A stretch of 47,701 nt of DNA from Desulfuromonas sp. Lineage in GTDB: Bacteria; Desulfobacterota; Desulfuromonadia; Desulfuromonadales; Geopsychrobacteraceae. Below are positions 8,974 through 19,573 of the stretch, one piece after another. The position numbers were made by a program, and so were the translations under genes. The stretch is taken from positions 1 to 47,701 of the forward strand of contig PKUG01000202.1 in the NCBI GenBank assembly GCA_002869665.1, given 5' to 3'. Under the pieces are notes generated by a model. It was not told the origin of the DNA and ran no database searches. It saw only the letters and a program-made list of their open reading frames with translations. The stretch's first letter is position 1. Every line of letters starts with the position of its first letter.

Positions 8974-9678
8974 TCATGAGACAACGTCCTCGCACCGTTC
9001 CGCGCTTTCATAGCGGGCCAGTTCGCTCCTTAAACGCTCCTGTTCCTGTTGCATCTGTTCGATCTGATCTTCCAGTCGGCGCACCTGGTCCATGACACAG
9101 ACCACGGCCTTGGCCACCGGGTCGGGAAGATTGTCGTGATCGAGTTCAACCCTGCCCCGCTTGCCACCGGAGATGACAACCCGTCCGGGGATACCGACAA
9201 CCGTGGCATCCTTGGGCACTTCCTTGACCACAACCGAATTCGAACCGACCTTGCTGTTATCACCAACCGTGAACGGACCGAGTATCTTGGCCCCGGACCC
9301 GACAACAACGTTGTCGCCGAGGGTCGGATGACGCTTTTCCTTGGCCCAGGAGGTCCCGCCCAGGGTTACACCATGATAGAGAGTACAGTTTTCGCCGATT
9401 TCAGCCGTCTCGCCAATCACGACCCCCATACCGTGATCGATGAAGAAACCGCGGCCGATCGTGGCTCCGGGGTGAATTTCGATCCCGGTCATAAAGCGGC
9501 CGACATGCGAGACAAATCGCCCGAGAAACTTGAATTCATGCGTCCAGAGCCAGTGCGCCAGACGATAAAAAAGCATGGCGTGAAAACCGGGGTAACAGAA
9601 CAGGATCTCGAAAACACTTCTCACCGCCGGATCTCGTTCGAATACGACTTTGAAATCTTCTTTCAGTTGCGAGAACAT
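8974..9678 (-). CDS. cysE: Serine O-acetyltransferase
   Basis: [45 protein letters not shown]...[44 protein letters not shown]. Confidence 0.93.
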   Translation of the reverse strand: MFSQLKEDFKVVFERDPAVRSVFEILFCYPGFHAMLFYRLAHWLWTHEFKFLGRFVSHVGRFMTGIEIHPGATIGRGFFIDHGMGVVIGETAEIGENCTLYHGVTLGGTSWAKEKRHPTLGDNVVVGSGAKILGPFTVGDNSKVGSNSVVVKEVPKDATVVGIPGRVVISGGKRGRVELDHDNLPDPVAKAVVCVMDQVRRLEDQIEQMQQEQERLRSELARYESAERCEDVVS

Positions 9679-9792
9679 TCTGTCAGCCTCCCCTTACCGT
9701 CCTGTTACCTGCTCCAACCAACCAAACAAAAATGATAAAGTTTCACACATAAAGTGATAATTTTTTACATTTCCTACCATTGTTCTTGGTGT

Positions 9793-9821
9793 GATTTATC
9801 ATACCCGACTATTTCTGTCAA
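9793..9821 (-). promoter_or_regulatory. Candidate sigma70 promoter of cysE-isc operon
   Basis: Minus strand TTGACA (9821-9816), then a weak -10 (ataaat/taaatc) 16-17 bp downstream; lies inside the first IscR-like site. Confidence 0.5.
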
Positions 9822-9825
9822 TTAA
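9801..9825. promoter_or_regulatory. IscR type-1-like binding site 1
   Basis: ATACCCGACTATTTCTGTCAATTAA matches the E. coli type 1 consensus as I recall it (ATASYYGACTRWWWYAGTCRRSTAT) at 22/25 positions by hand count. Confidence 0.75.
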
Positions 9826-9849
9826 TTTTCAAACAATTTAGTCAGGTAT
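9825..9849. promoter_or_regulatory. IscR type-1-like binding site 2
   Basis: ATTTTCAAACAATTTAGTCAGGTAT: about 20/25 by hand count, with a perfect right half-site TAGTCAGGTAT. Confidence 0.6.
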
Positions 9850-9904
9850 TTTTTCATCTCATTCTGGGACAAAATCAGCGCATCCTGAGACAACCTGTTA
9901 AGTG

Positions 9905-9933
9905 TCGACATCTGCCTGATATTCACCTATAAT
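9905..9933 (+). promoter_or_regulatory. Candidate sigma70 promoter of fumarase gene
   Basis: TCGACA (9905-9910) - 17 bp - TATAAT (9928-9933). Confidence 0.6.
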
Positions 9934-10007
9934 GTGCGGGTTTTGCGGGTCGCATGACCATCCTTTATGGCCCTGTTTTTCATTCACATTGTACAAGGAG
10001 AGAGAGA

Positions 10008-11627
10008 ATGCCCGAGTTCAAGTATCAGGATCCTATGCCGCTGAGTGCGGACCCCACCAAGTACTACAAAATCGAAGGTTCCGAACAATTCGTCTCCACT
10101 GAGCAGTTTGACGGCAAGGACGTCCTCAAAGTTGCACCGGAAGGCCTGACCGTACTGGCTAACACCGCGATGCGTGACCTGTCCTTCCTCCTGCGCCCCA
10201 GCCATAACGAGCAGGTTGCCAAGATCCTCAGCGACCCTGAAGCGTCGAACAATGACAAGGGTGTTGCCATGGCTTTCCTGCGTAACGCCGAGATTGCGGC
10301 CAGCTTCGAATTGCCGATCTGTCAGGACACCGGCACCGCAACCATCGTTGCCAAAAAAGGGCAGCAGGTCTGGACCGGCTGCAACGATGCTGAGATGATC
10401 TCTAAAGGTGTATTCAAAACCTATACCGAAGAAAACCTCCGCTACAGCCAAACCGTCGCGCTCGACATGTACAAGGAAAAAAATACCGGTACCAACCTGC
10501 CGGCCCAGATCGATCTCTATGCGACTGAAGGGGAAGCCTACAAGTTCCTGTTCATGGCCAAAGGTGGCGGCTCCGCCAACAAGACGATGCTCTACCAGGA
10601 GACCAAAGCCCTGCTGAACCCGGAGAAACTGGTCTCTTTCCTGGTTCAGAAGATGAAAACGATCGGCACCGCGGCCTGCCCCCCCTACCACTTGGCATTT
10701 GTTATCGGCGGCACCTCTGCCGATGCCTGTATGAAGACCGTTAAACTGGCTACCGCCCGTTATCTCGACGAACTGCCGACCGAAGGCAACGAGCACGGAC
10801 AGGCGTTCCGTGACCTGGAGCTGGAAGAGAAATTGCTTAAGGCTGCTCAAGAATTGGGCATCGGCGCTCAGTTCGGCGGCAAATACTTCGCCCACGATGT
10901 CCGCGTTATCCGCCTGCCGCGTCACGGCGCGTCCTGCCCCGTCGGCATGGCTGTTTCCTGCTCTGCCGACCGTAACATTAAAGCCAAGATCACCAAGGAC
11001 GGCCTGTTCGTCGAAGAGATGGACCGCAACCCGGGCCGCCTGATCCCCGAGCAGTACCGCGGCAAGGGCAGCGCCGGCACCAAGATTAACCTTGATCGCC
11101 CGATGAGCGAAGTCCTCGCCGACCTCAGCAAACTCGAAGTAGGCTCCCCGCTGCTGCTTGACGGCACTATCGTCGTCGGCCGTGACATCGCCCACGCCAA
11201 ATTCAAGGAAATCCTTGACAGTGGCAAGCCGCTGCCCGATTACCTCAAGAACCACCCGATCTACTACGCCGGCCCGGCCAAGACCCCGGCTGGCAAGGCA
11301 TCCGGATCCTTTGGCCCGACCACGGCCGGCCGGATGGACAGCTACGTCGACCTGCTCCAGAGCAACGGTGGCTCCATGGTTATGATCGCCAAGGGCAACC
11401 GCAGCCAGCAGGTCACTGACGCCTGCGCCAAGCATGGCGGCTTCTACCTCGGCTCCATCGGCGGCCCGGCAGCCGTCCTCGCCGAAGAAAACATCAAGAA
11501 GGTCGAGTGTATCGACTTCCCGGAACTCGGCATGGAAGCTGTGTGGAAAATCGAAGTTGTCGACTTCCCGGCCTTCGTCCTCGTTGACGATAAAGGGAAC
11601 GACTTCTTCAAGAAACTCGGTCTTTGA
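10008..11627 (+). CDS. fumA: Class I (Fe-S) fumarate hydratase
   Basis: [22 protein letters not shown]...[24 protein letters not shown]...[50 protein letters not shown] 10008 preceded by AAGGAGAG. Confidence 0.9.
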   Translation: MPEFKYQDPMPLSADPTKYYKIEGSEQFVSTEQFDGKDVLKVAPEGLTVLANTAMRDLSFLLRPSHNEQVAKILSDPEASNNDKGVAMAFLRNAEIAASFELPICQDTGTATIVAKKGQQVWTGCNDAEMISKGVFKTYTEENLRYSQTVALDMYKEKNTGTNLPAQIDLYATEGEAYKFLFMAKGGGSANKTMLYQETKALLNPEKLVSFLVQKMKTIGTAACPPYHLAFVIGGTSADACMKTVKLATARYLDELPTEGNEHGQAFRDLELEEKLLKAAQELGIGAQFGGKYFAHDVRVIRLPRHGASCPVGMAVSCSADRNIKAKITKDGLFVEEMDRNPGRLIPEQYRGKGSAGTKINLDRPMSEVLADLSKLEVGSPLLLDGTIVVGRDIAHAKFKEILDSGKPLPDYLKNHPIYYAGPAKTPAGKASGSFGPTTAGRMDSYVDLLQSNGGSMVMIAKGNRSQQVTDACAKHGGFYLGSIGGPAAVLAEENIKKVECIDFPELGMEAVWKIEVVDFPAFVLVDDKGNDFFKKLGL

Positions 11628-11655
11628 TCGGCTGCATTTCTTTTCTGTGATTATC

Positions 11656-11682
11656 AAAGCCCCGGCGTTACGTCGGGGCTTT
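11656..11682 (+). terminator. Rho-independent terminator after fumarase
   Basis: aaagccccggcg-tta-cgtcggggcttt then tgttctt. Confidence 0.75.
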
Positions 11683-11783
11683 GTTCTTGCATGCTTAACG
11701 TTTGTCCGCTACGGTGATTCGCTGTAGATTCGTCCTCAATCACAAACCTGTTAGCCATTTATTTTCTGCCGGTCTTTATTTAC

Positions 11784-14297
11784 ATGAGCGATAAAATCTT
11801 CAAAATCTACGAAAGTATCGTCCTGCGTCGTCCTTTGATGACCATTCTGGCTATGATCCTGCTGATTATCGGCGTCGGCTATTTTGCCAAAGACTTTCAT
11901 CTCGATGCCTCGGCCGACTCACTGCTCCTCGAAAACGACCAGGACCTGAAATACTTCCGGACGATCAATGATCGCTACGGCAGCAACGAGTTTCTTATCA
12001 TCAGCTACACACCGGGAAGCGATCTTTATGCACCGGAAACCCTGGCTGATCTGCAGAAGTTGCGCTCCAGCCTGTTGAACGTGGAGCGTGTCGACTCCGT
12101 CTTCTGCATTCTCGACGCCCCGCTCATCGACAGTCCGCGCATGAGCCTGAGCGACTTGTCAAATGGCATCCGGACGCTCGAATCTCCGGATATCGATACC
12201 GATCTCGCCCGCAAGGAGTTTCTCCACAGTTCACTCTACAAGGATCTGCTTGTCAGTGCCGATGAAAAGACAACCGCCCTGCAGGTCAACTTCAAACAGG
12301 ATGAAACCTACGACCGCCTGCTGAAAGAACGCAATCAGCTGCGCGAAAAACGCCTGGAAGCTCCACTTACTGCTGCTGAGGAAGAACGCCTCGACCAGGT
12401 CAGCGCCGAATTTGATCGCTACAGCAAGAAACTGACTGATGCTGAAGCAGTCGATATCGCGACGATCCGCGCCATCATGGCCGAGCATCAGGGCGAAGCC
12501 GAGCTGTTTCTCGGTGGGTTGCCGATGATCGTGACCGACATGATCGACTTCATCCGCCACGACCTGGCGTCTTTCGGCCTCGGAGTCCTCGTCTTTCTCG
12601 TGTCGATGCTGCTGCTGATCTTCCGCAGACCACGCTGGATCGTCCTGCCGATGCTCTGCTGTTTCTCTGCAGTCGTCTTCATGTTCGGCTTTCTCGGCTT
12701 GATCGGCTGGAAAGTCACTGTTGTCTCGTCCAACTTCACCTCGCTGCTGCTGATTATCACCCTCTCACTCTGTGTCCACCTGGTCGTCCGCTACAATGAA
12801 CTCCATGAAGAGCTGCCGGGAGCCGATCACGCAACCATGGTCCAGGAGATGATTCGCAGCAAAGCGGTACCGAGTATCTACACCGCGCTGACAACCATCG
12901 TCGCTTTTATCTCATTGCTAACCAGCGATATCCGTCCGGTCATCGACTTCGGCTGGATGATGGCCATCGGCATCAGCTTCTCGCTGGTGCTCTCCTTCGC
13001 ACTCTTCCCAGCCGGGCTGATGCTCTACAAAAATCCGGTCCGCTTTGCCCCGCGCTACGACGTCACCGGCAAAATTACGCGGACTTGCGCCCACTGGGTT
13101 GAAAACCGGGGACCAGCGACCCTGCTCATTTTTGTTGCTCTGGCAATGATCAGCGTTGTTGGCATCACCCGCCTGACCGTTGAGAACCGCTTTATCGATT
13201 ACTTCAAATCGACGACTGAAATTTACCGGGGCATGGAGCTGATCGACCGCAAGCTCGGCGGCACGACCCCGCTCGATATCATCGTTGATGCCGACCCCGA
13301 CTTCTTCACCGCCCGCAAAGAAGAAGCAGCCTTTGAAGACGACGATACCTTCGCTGACGATTTTGCCGATGCCTTCGGCGAACAGGAAGCCGAAGCCGGA
13401 CTTTCCGGGAGCAGCTACTGGTACAGCAGTTACCAGATCCCGACCCTGAAGAAGATCCACGACTATCTCGACGGCTTGCCGGAAACCGGCAAGGTGCTGT
13501 CGATGGCGACCACATTCGATCTGATGCAGCAGCTCAACGGTGATGAGCCGCTCGATAATCTGTCTCTCGCCGTCATTCACAAGAAGCTTCCTGAATCGAT
13601 CGAGAAGGCTCTCTTCCGCCCCTACATGTCCGACGACGGCAACCAGGTTCGTTTCTCCCTGCGCGTCATCGATTCCGAACCGAGCCTGCACCGCGATGCG
13701 CTGCTCAAGCAGATCCGTAGTGACCTGACGGAGAAGATCGGGCTCAAACCGGAGCAGGTCCACCTGACCGGCATGTTTGTGCTCTACAACAACGTCCTTC
13801 AGAGCCTGTTCAGTTAGCAGATCATGACCATCGGCGTCGTCTTCCTGGTCATTCTGGGGATGTTTATTCTCCAGTTCCGCTCTCTGCGCCTGGCGCTCAT
13901 CTCCCTGATTCCTAATCTCATTTCAGCCGCCATGGTGCTTGGACTGATGGGCCTGCTCAATATCCCCCTCGACATCATGACGATCACCATCGCTGCGATC
14001 ACGATCGGCATCGCCGTTGATGACACGATCCACTACATCCATCGCTTCAACGAAGAGTTGCCGCTCGATAACGACCCGCTGGCCGCGATGAAGCGCAGTC
14101 ACGACGGAGTCGGCCGCGCTATGTATTACACGTCGATAACCATTATCTGCGGATTTTCGATCCTGGCTTTGTCTGATTTCATCCCGACGATCTACTTCGG
14201 TCTGTTTACCGGCCTGGCCATGCTTGTCGCCATGTTCGCGAACCTGACCCTACTGCCGCTGCTGCTGTTGCTCTGGAAGCCGCGCTCGGCGAAATAG
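11784..14297 (+). pseudogene. RND/MMPL superfamily transporter interrupted by one in-frame TAG (13815-13817); nonsense mutation or amber readthrough
   Basis: ORF 11784..13817 and ORF 13824..14297 are in the same frame. The reading ...VLYNNVLQSLFS-TAG-QIMTIGVVFLVILGMFILQFRSLRLALISLIPN... is continuous and includes the C-terminal RND membrane domain (ITIGIAVDDTIHYIHRFNEE). Confidence 0.8.
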
Positions 14298-14438
14298 GAT
14301 CACACAGCGTCCTGCCGTGCCTGCCCTCAGCCGGCGGACAGCGAAAAAACTTCGATATTTAACAGAAATAGCTGGCTTTCGTGCGGGAAAAGGTCTATTG
14401 TCCGCGTCTTTGTAAACATCACCAGATGAAGGACCAGA

Positions 14439-16259
14439 ATGACAGAAAACGCCCCCCTTACATTCGCCGACCTGGGTCTCCCCCCGGCCATTCTCCAGGT
14501 TGTTGACGAAATCGGCTATGAATCGCCGTCACCGATCCAGGAGCAGAGCATTCCGCCGCTGCTCGCCGGCAGCGATCTTCTCGGCCAGGCCCAGACCGGG
14601 ACCGGCAAGACCGCGGCCTTTTCATTGCCGCTGCTCAGCCGGATCAACGTCAAACTCAACAAGCCACAAATCCTCGTCCTGACACCAACCCGCGAGTTGG
14701 CCTTGCAGGTTGCCGAAGCGATGCAGACTTACGCCCGCCACCTTAAGGACTTTCAGGTCCTGCCGGTCTATGGCGGGCAGAACATGGGCCAGCAGTTGCG
14801 GCAACTGCAGCGCGGCGTCCAGGCCGTTGTCGGCACACCGGGACGGATTCAGGATCACCTTGACCGTGGCACCCTGAAACTCGACCACCTGACCGCCGTC
14901 GTCATTGACGAAGCGGATGAAATGCTGAAGATGGGTTTTATCGAGGAAGTCGAACAGATCCTCGACCATGCACCCGAGCAGCGCCAGACCGCTCTCTTCT
15001 CGGCGACCATGCCGGCCGAAGTTCTCACCGTTGCCCGGCGCCACCTCAACGAACCGATTGAAATCCGGATCAAGAGCAAGACCTCAACGGTCGAAAAAAT
15101 CGAGCAGCGTTTCTGGCAGGTCAAGGGGCTCCACAAGCTTGACGCCCTGACCCGGATTCTCGAAGCCGAAGATATCGACGGCATGCTGATCTTCGTCCGG
15201 ACCAAGATCGCGACCGTCGAACTGGCTGAAAAACTCGAAGCACGTGGCTTTTCCAGTGCTGCGCTCAACGGCGACATGACTCAGCTGTTACGGGAAAAAA
15301 CGATCGAACGCTTGAAAGAGGGTTCACTCGATATCGTCGTCGCAACCGATGTCGCCGCCCGCGGGCTCGATGTCAAGCGCATCAGCCACGTCGTTAACTA
15401 CGACATCCCCTATGATGTCGAAGCCTATATTCACCGCATCGGCCGCACCGGCCGGGCCGGGCGCGAAGGGAAGGCAATCCTCTTTGTCGCCCCGCGTGAA
15501 AAACGGATGCTGGCAGCGATCGAGCGAGCGACAAAACAACAGATCAAGGCGATGGCCCTGCCGAGCCGTCGTGAGATCACCGACCGCCGCATCCAACTGT
15601 TCAAGGAGCAGATCGCCGGCGCCATGGAGTCGCAGGAACTCGAATTCTTCGAGGAGATCATCGACGACTACCAGTCGGAGTACGATGTCGGCCACCGCAA
15701 GATCGCCGCAACCCTTGCCTATCTGCTACAGAAGGAACGGCCGCTGAAGATAGATGAAATCTTCGCCGCCGAAGAACGGGTCGCCGAAGAAGCGAAAGCA
15801 CCCCGTAAGGCTGCCAACGAAAGAACCGACGACACCGATTTGATGACCTACCGGGTAGAAGTCGGACGAGTTCACGGGGTCCAACCGGGGAACCTTGTCG
15901 GCGCGATCAGTAACGAAGGAAAAATCAACAGCCGCGATATCGGCCGAATCAGGATTTTCGATCAATTCAGCCTTGTCGATCTCCCAGTTGAACTTCCTCA
16001 GGAGACGATGCACAGACTGAAAACCGCCTGGGTCTGCGACGAACAATTACAGCTCAACCCGGATACCGGCCGCAGCGAAGCCTTCACCAAGCGCCCGATC
16101 GGCAGACGTGGCCCAGGAAAAGGCAAATCCGGCGCTCCGCTCAAAGGCAAAACAAGCGGTCCGCCGAGCGGCAAAAAACCCGGCCGGACAGGCGGAAAGC
16201 CCTTCGAATCGCGCAGCAAACCGATTCCACGGCGCAGCAGCAACAAAGGCAAGAAATAG
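14439..16259 (+). CDS. deaD: DEAD-box ATP-dependent RNA helicase (DeaD/CsdA-like with DbpA-type RNA-binding domain)
   Basis: AQTGTGKTAAF, PTRELALQ, VIDEADEML, FSATMP, HRIGRTGRAGREG; C-terminal VGRVHGVQPGNLVGAISNEGKINSRDIGRIRIFDQFSLVDLP, then a basic Gly/Lys-rich tail. Confidence 0.93.
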   Translation: MTENAPLTFADLGLPPAILQVVDEIGYESPSPIQEQSIPPLLAGSDLLGQAQTGTGKTAAFSLPLLSRINVKLNKPQILVLTPTRELALQVAEAMQTYARHLKDFQVLPVYGGQNMGQQLRQLQRGVQAVVGTPGRIQDHLDRGTLKLDHLTAVVIDEADEMLKMGFIEEVEQILDHAPEQRQTALFSATMPAEVLTVARRHLNEPIEIRIKSKTSTVEKIEQRFWQVKGLHKLDALTRILEAEDIDGMLIFVRTKIATVELAEKLEARGFSSAALNGDMTQLLREKTIERLKEGSLDIVVATDVAARGLDVKRISHVVNYDIPYDVEAYIHRIGRTGRAGREGKAILFVAPREKRMLAAIERATKQQIKAMALPSRREITDRRIQLFKEQIAGAMESQELEFFEEIIDDYQSEYDVGHRKIAATLAYLLQKERPLKIDEIFAAEERVAEEAKAPRKAANERTDDTDLMTYRVEVGRVHGVQPGNLVGAISNEGKINSRDIGRIRIFDQFSLVDLPVELPQETMHRLKTAWVCDEQLQLNPDTGRSEAFTKRPIGRRGPGKGKSGAPLKGKTSGPPSGKKPGRTGGKPFESRSKPIPRRSSNKGKK

Positions 16260-16263
16260 CCAT

Positions 16264-16314
16264 AAAAAATCTGCAGAAGCGAAGTGCACCATCTCGCGTC
16301 TGCGGATTTTTTTA
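16264..16314. terminator. Bidirectional terminator between convergent deaD and cfa
   Basis: aaaaaatctgcagaagcg ... cgcgtctgcggattttttt imperfect inverted repeat with A/T runs. Confidence 0.6.
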
Positions 16315-16417
16315 ATAGAGAGAGACACCCCACGGAGAAATGCGTCTTCTCTCTAACTCCTCGTCTCAGTGTCTTTTCTCACGCCACAGCATCCCTGACT
16401 GCAGAGTTTTCTCCAGT

Positions 16418-17557
16418 TCAACGTGGACAATGGTAGCCATCAGGCAGTCCCTGTTTCGACAGAACAATCTGCCAAAGCTGGTTACTGCGCGATCTGAAAG
16501 CTCCCGCACAGGAGAGCAGGTAATACTCCCACATGCGCCGGAAACGCTCATCGTAGTTATCTTTCAGTTGCGGCCAGGCGCACTGAAAATTCTCGTACCA
16601 GGCCATCAGGGTTTTGTCATAATCGAGACCGAAATTGTGCCAATCTTCCAGAACGAAATCCCCTTCAAAACCGCTGCATACCTGCTGGGCGGATGGAATC
16701 ATCCCGTTCGGGAAAATGTACTTGTCAATCCAGGGATCGGTTCGTTCCGTCGGCGTATTTCCGCCGATGGTGTGCAGAAGAAAAAGCCCATCGTCCTTCA
16801 GTAATTCCGCCACCTTGTGAAAGTAGGTACGGTAGTTTTTATAACCGACATGCTCAAACATTCCGATTGAGACAACCCGATCAAAAATCCATCGCAGTTC
16901 ACGATAATCCTGGACCCGAATCTCAACCGGCAGTCCGCGACAATTTTCCCTGGCCAATTCGGCCTGGGCCGTTGAGATCGTAATGCCGACCACTTCGACC
17001 CCGAACTCTTCCGCCATGAAGCGAGCGGTCCCTCCCCAACCACAGCCGATATCAAGTACCCGCTGACCTTTTTCAAGATGGAGTTTTCTGGCGGTCAACA
17101 AAAGCTTATGGCGCTGGGCCTCATCGAGGGTTTCAGCATGGCGCCAATAACCGCAGCTGTAGATCATCCGCTCATCGAGCATACTGCGATAGAGATCGTT
17201 ATCGATATTGTAATGACGTTCACCGACCTGATAGGCCCGTTTCGCAGATTGGCAATTGAGGAGTTTGGCTTTGAGCGCCGCCATAAGGACGACGAAAGAT
17301 CTGAATTTTTCATCGAGTTTGGCTTTGAGCAGACGGGCCGTCAACTGGTCGAGTGAATCGGTTTCCCACCAGCCGTCGACATAAGCTTCACCGAACCCGA
17401 GACTCCCCTGGGCCAGAATCCGCCGGTAGAGATTCCGGTTATTGACCCGGATATCCCACGGTCGTTCGCCGTTAATGACGACATCCGCATGGTCCAGAAG
17501 TTCTTCAATACGCCTGCGCAAACTGATATCCGACATGCTCTCCTCCAGATCAGGCAC
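16418..17557 (-). CDS. cfa: Cyclopropane-fatty-acyl-phospholipid synthase (start may be the internal Met at 17536)
   Basis: QGSLGFGEAYVDGWWETDSLDQL...VLDIGCGWGGTARFMAEEFGVEVVGITIS...FEHVGYKNYRTYF. Confidence 0.9.
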   Translation of the reverse strand: MPDLEESMSDISLRRRIEELLDHADVVINGERPWDIRVNNRNLYRRILAQGSLGFGEAYVDGWWETDSLDQLTARLLKAKLDEKFRSFVVLMAALKAKLLNCQSAKRAYQVGERHYNIDNDLYRSMLDERMIYSCGYWRHAETLDEAQRHKLLLTARKLHLEKGQRVLDIGCGWGGTARFMAEEFGVEVVGITISTAQAELARENCRGLPVEIRVQDYRELRWIFDRVVSIGMFEHVGYKNYRTYFHKVAELLKDDGLFLLHTIGGNTPTERTDPWIDKYIFPNGMIPSAQQVCSGFEGDFVLEDWHNFGLDYDKTLMAWYENFQCAWPQLKDNYDERFRRMWEYYLLSCAGAFRSRSNQLWQIVLSKQGLPDGYHCPR

Positions 17558-17702
17558 AACGAATCGTGTGGCGTGACAAATACAGGAAGAATGACCGGGT
17601 GGCGGTGCTGCTCAAACAGCCTTCGCCATAAAATCACACTGAAGAGAATTCAGCTTGTTTTCCAGATACTTAAACAGCTTATCGGTCAATGTCAAGGGCA
17701 AT

Positions 17703-17749
17703 AAAAAACCCCTGCCGGCGCGGAATTTAGGATTCCGGACGGACAGGGG
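17703..17749 (-). terminator. Terminator after M42 peptidase gene
   Basis: Minus strand CCCCTGTCCGTCCGGAATcctaAATTCCGCGCCGGCAGGGG followed by TTTTTTAT. Confidence 0.65.
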
Positions 17750-17768
17750 GCAGGTCTTTGGAGGATTT

Positions 17769-18842
17769 TTACTGCGGAATGAAGCAGGAATTGATATCGA
17801 TACGCTGAACGACGGCGGCCAACAGGTCGATGGCAGCATCCAGGTCAGCCAGCGCCAGGGTTTCTACCGGCGTATGCATATAGCGCAGGGGGATACCCAG
17901 CAGCGCTGTCGCAACGCCGCCACGGGAAAGCTGCATGACGTTGGCGTCGGTCCCGGTTGCCCGCGGCACACCGATCACCTGGATCGGGATGTTTTGTTCG
18001 GCCGCGGTCGCAACGATCAGGTCAAAAAGTACCGGGTTGATATTGGCCCCGCGGGCAATAACCGGTCCCTTCCCCAACTCGACCCGGCCGATGGTTTTCT
18101 GATCCACCCCGGGATAGTCGGTCGCGTGTGTAACCTCGACAACGATACCGACGTCCGGGTTAACGCCGTAACTGCTGGTTGCACCGCCACGCAGGCCGAT
18201 CTCTTCCTGGACTGTTGAGACAGCGTAAAAATCACAGAGGCAATCTCCGGCAGCATGCAGGCGTTTGGCGACCTCGGTGACGATAAATGCTCCCATCTTG
18301 TCATCAAACGCGCGCGAGGTGACGATATCCCCCTGCAGGCGTGCGACACCGACTGCGAAGGTGACCGGATCGCCGATACGGACCAGCTTTTCCACCTCTT
18401 CCCGGCTGGAACAGCCGATATCGATAAACTGATCCTTCAGCTTGATGACCGTATCACGATCCTTTGCCTCGATCAGATGAATCGCTTTTTTACCGATGAT
18501 CCCGGGGATGACCCCTGCCTGCGTATGAATATTGACCCGCTGTCCCGGTGAAAGGTGGGGGTCTACCCCGCCGATGGCGCCGAATGAGATATAGCCGTGA
18601 TCATCAACGTATTGAACCATGAAGCCGATTTCGTCACAGTGTCCGGCCAGCATCACCCGCGGCCCTTCCGGGTCGCCGAGGCGGGCGACCAGATTCCCCA
18701 TGACATCGGTGGTCAGGCTCTCAACAACTCCGTCAAGTTGCCGACGGATAACCCGCTGGGCCGGCTGTTCGTAGCCGGACGGGCTGGGAGTTTCGACGAG
18801 TTCCTTGAGAAAATCGAATTTCTGGCGGTCCATTCCGATCAC
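17769..18842 (-). CDS. M42 family metallopeptidase (glutamyl aminopeptidase/endoglucanase-like)
   Basis: LKELVETPSPSGYEQPAQRV...MLAGHCDEIGFMV...SRAFDDKMGAFI...STVQEEIGLRGG...ARGANINPVLFDLI. Confidence 0.88.
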   Translation of the reverse strand: MIGMDRQKFDFLKELVETPSPSGYEQPAQRVIRRQLDGVVESLTTDVMGNLVARLGDPEGPRVMLAGHCDEIGFMVQYVDDHGYISFGAIGGVDPHLSPGQRVNIHTQAGVIPGIIGKKAIHLIEAKDRDTVIKLKDQFIDIGCSSREEVEKLVRIGDPVTFAVGVARLQGDIVTSRAFDDKMGAFIVTEVAKRLHAAGDCLCDFYAVSTVQEEIGLRGGATSSYGVNPDVGIVVEVTHATDYPGVDQKTIGRVELGKGPVIARGANINPVLFDLIVATAAEQNIPIQVIGVPRATGTDANVMQLSRGGVATALLGIPLRYMHTPVETLALADLDAAIDLLAAVVQRIDINSCFIPQ

Positions 18843-19492
18843 GCTCCCTTGGCCTTGGCCACCAGCACAGCGGAGTTACTCAACGCTTGCTGATACTGTT
18901 CTTCCGTCATACCGGCACCAAAAGCGATCTTGCGTGCCAACTCAGGAGAAACCAGGTCTCCCGGGGCATGGGCATCGTTATTGATCACCAGCTTGGCACC
19001 GTACTCGGTCGCCAGTTTGGCGACATGACCATTGGTCAGAGAGTGCCCTTTACGGGTTGTGATTTCGAGATAAACACCCATTTCGGCGGCCAGTTGTACC
19101 TCTTCCACGGTGATCAGACCGGGGTGGGCCAGAATATCAACACCAGCCTTGATCGCCGCGAGATTGGTCCCGGCCATGACCGGTTCGACGATCGTCTCAC
19201 CGTGAACGACGATCAACTCCGCCCCCTTGTCACGAGCCAGTTTGGCAACATCGGCGATCGACTTAGGTGGGACATGGGTCAATTCAACGCCGGCAAGCAC
19301 CTGCAGTCCGTTTGCCTCACCGATTTCATCAACGGCGGGAACCAGATTGTCAAGCAGCCAGGCGGTGTTACTGCGGTCCGCATGGTCGGTCAGGGCGATG
19401 GCGCTGTAACCGGCGACCGCAGCCCGACGCACCAGTTCTGCCGGAACTAGCTCGCCGTCACTGAAAAATGTATGGGTATGCAGATCGATCAT
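18839..19492 (-). CDS. PHP-domain phosphoesterase/histidinol-phosphatase-like protein
   Basis: MIDLHTHTFFSDGELVPAELVRRAAVAGYSAIALTDHADRSN...IVVHGETIVEP...VDILAHPGLIT. Confidence 0.85.
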   Translation of the reverse strand: MIDLHTHTFFSDGELVPAELVRRAAVAGYSAIALTDHADRSNTAWLLDNLVPAVDEIGEANGLQVLAGVELTHVPPKSIADVAKLARDKGAELIVVHGETIVEPVMAGTNLAAIKAGVDILAHPGLITVEEVQLAAEMGVYLEITTRKGHSLTNGHVAKLATEYGAKLVINNDAHAPGDLVSPELARKIAFGAGMTEEQYQQALSNSAVLVAKAKGA

Positions 19493-19573
19493 ATGAAAAC
19501 TCCGTTTTCAGATATCAGAGTACAGGCTTCAAGTTTCAGGCATTCAAATCTTCGCCTGAGTTCTGACGCTTGA

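Noticed and set aside
9984-11657. 557-aa minus-strand ORF antisense to fumarase
   Set aside because: The opposite strand is a clear fumarase with an RBS and promoter. The antisense product lacks recognisable domains and is a codon-bias shadow in a GC-rich gene.
12918-13763. 281-aa minus-strand ORF opposite the RND gene
   Set aside because: Antisense shadow; the RND reading has TM and domain patterns.
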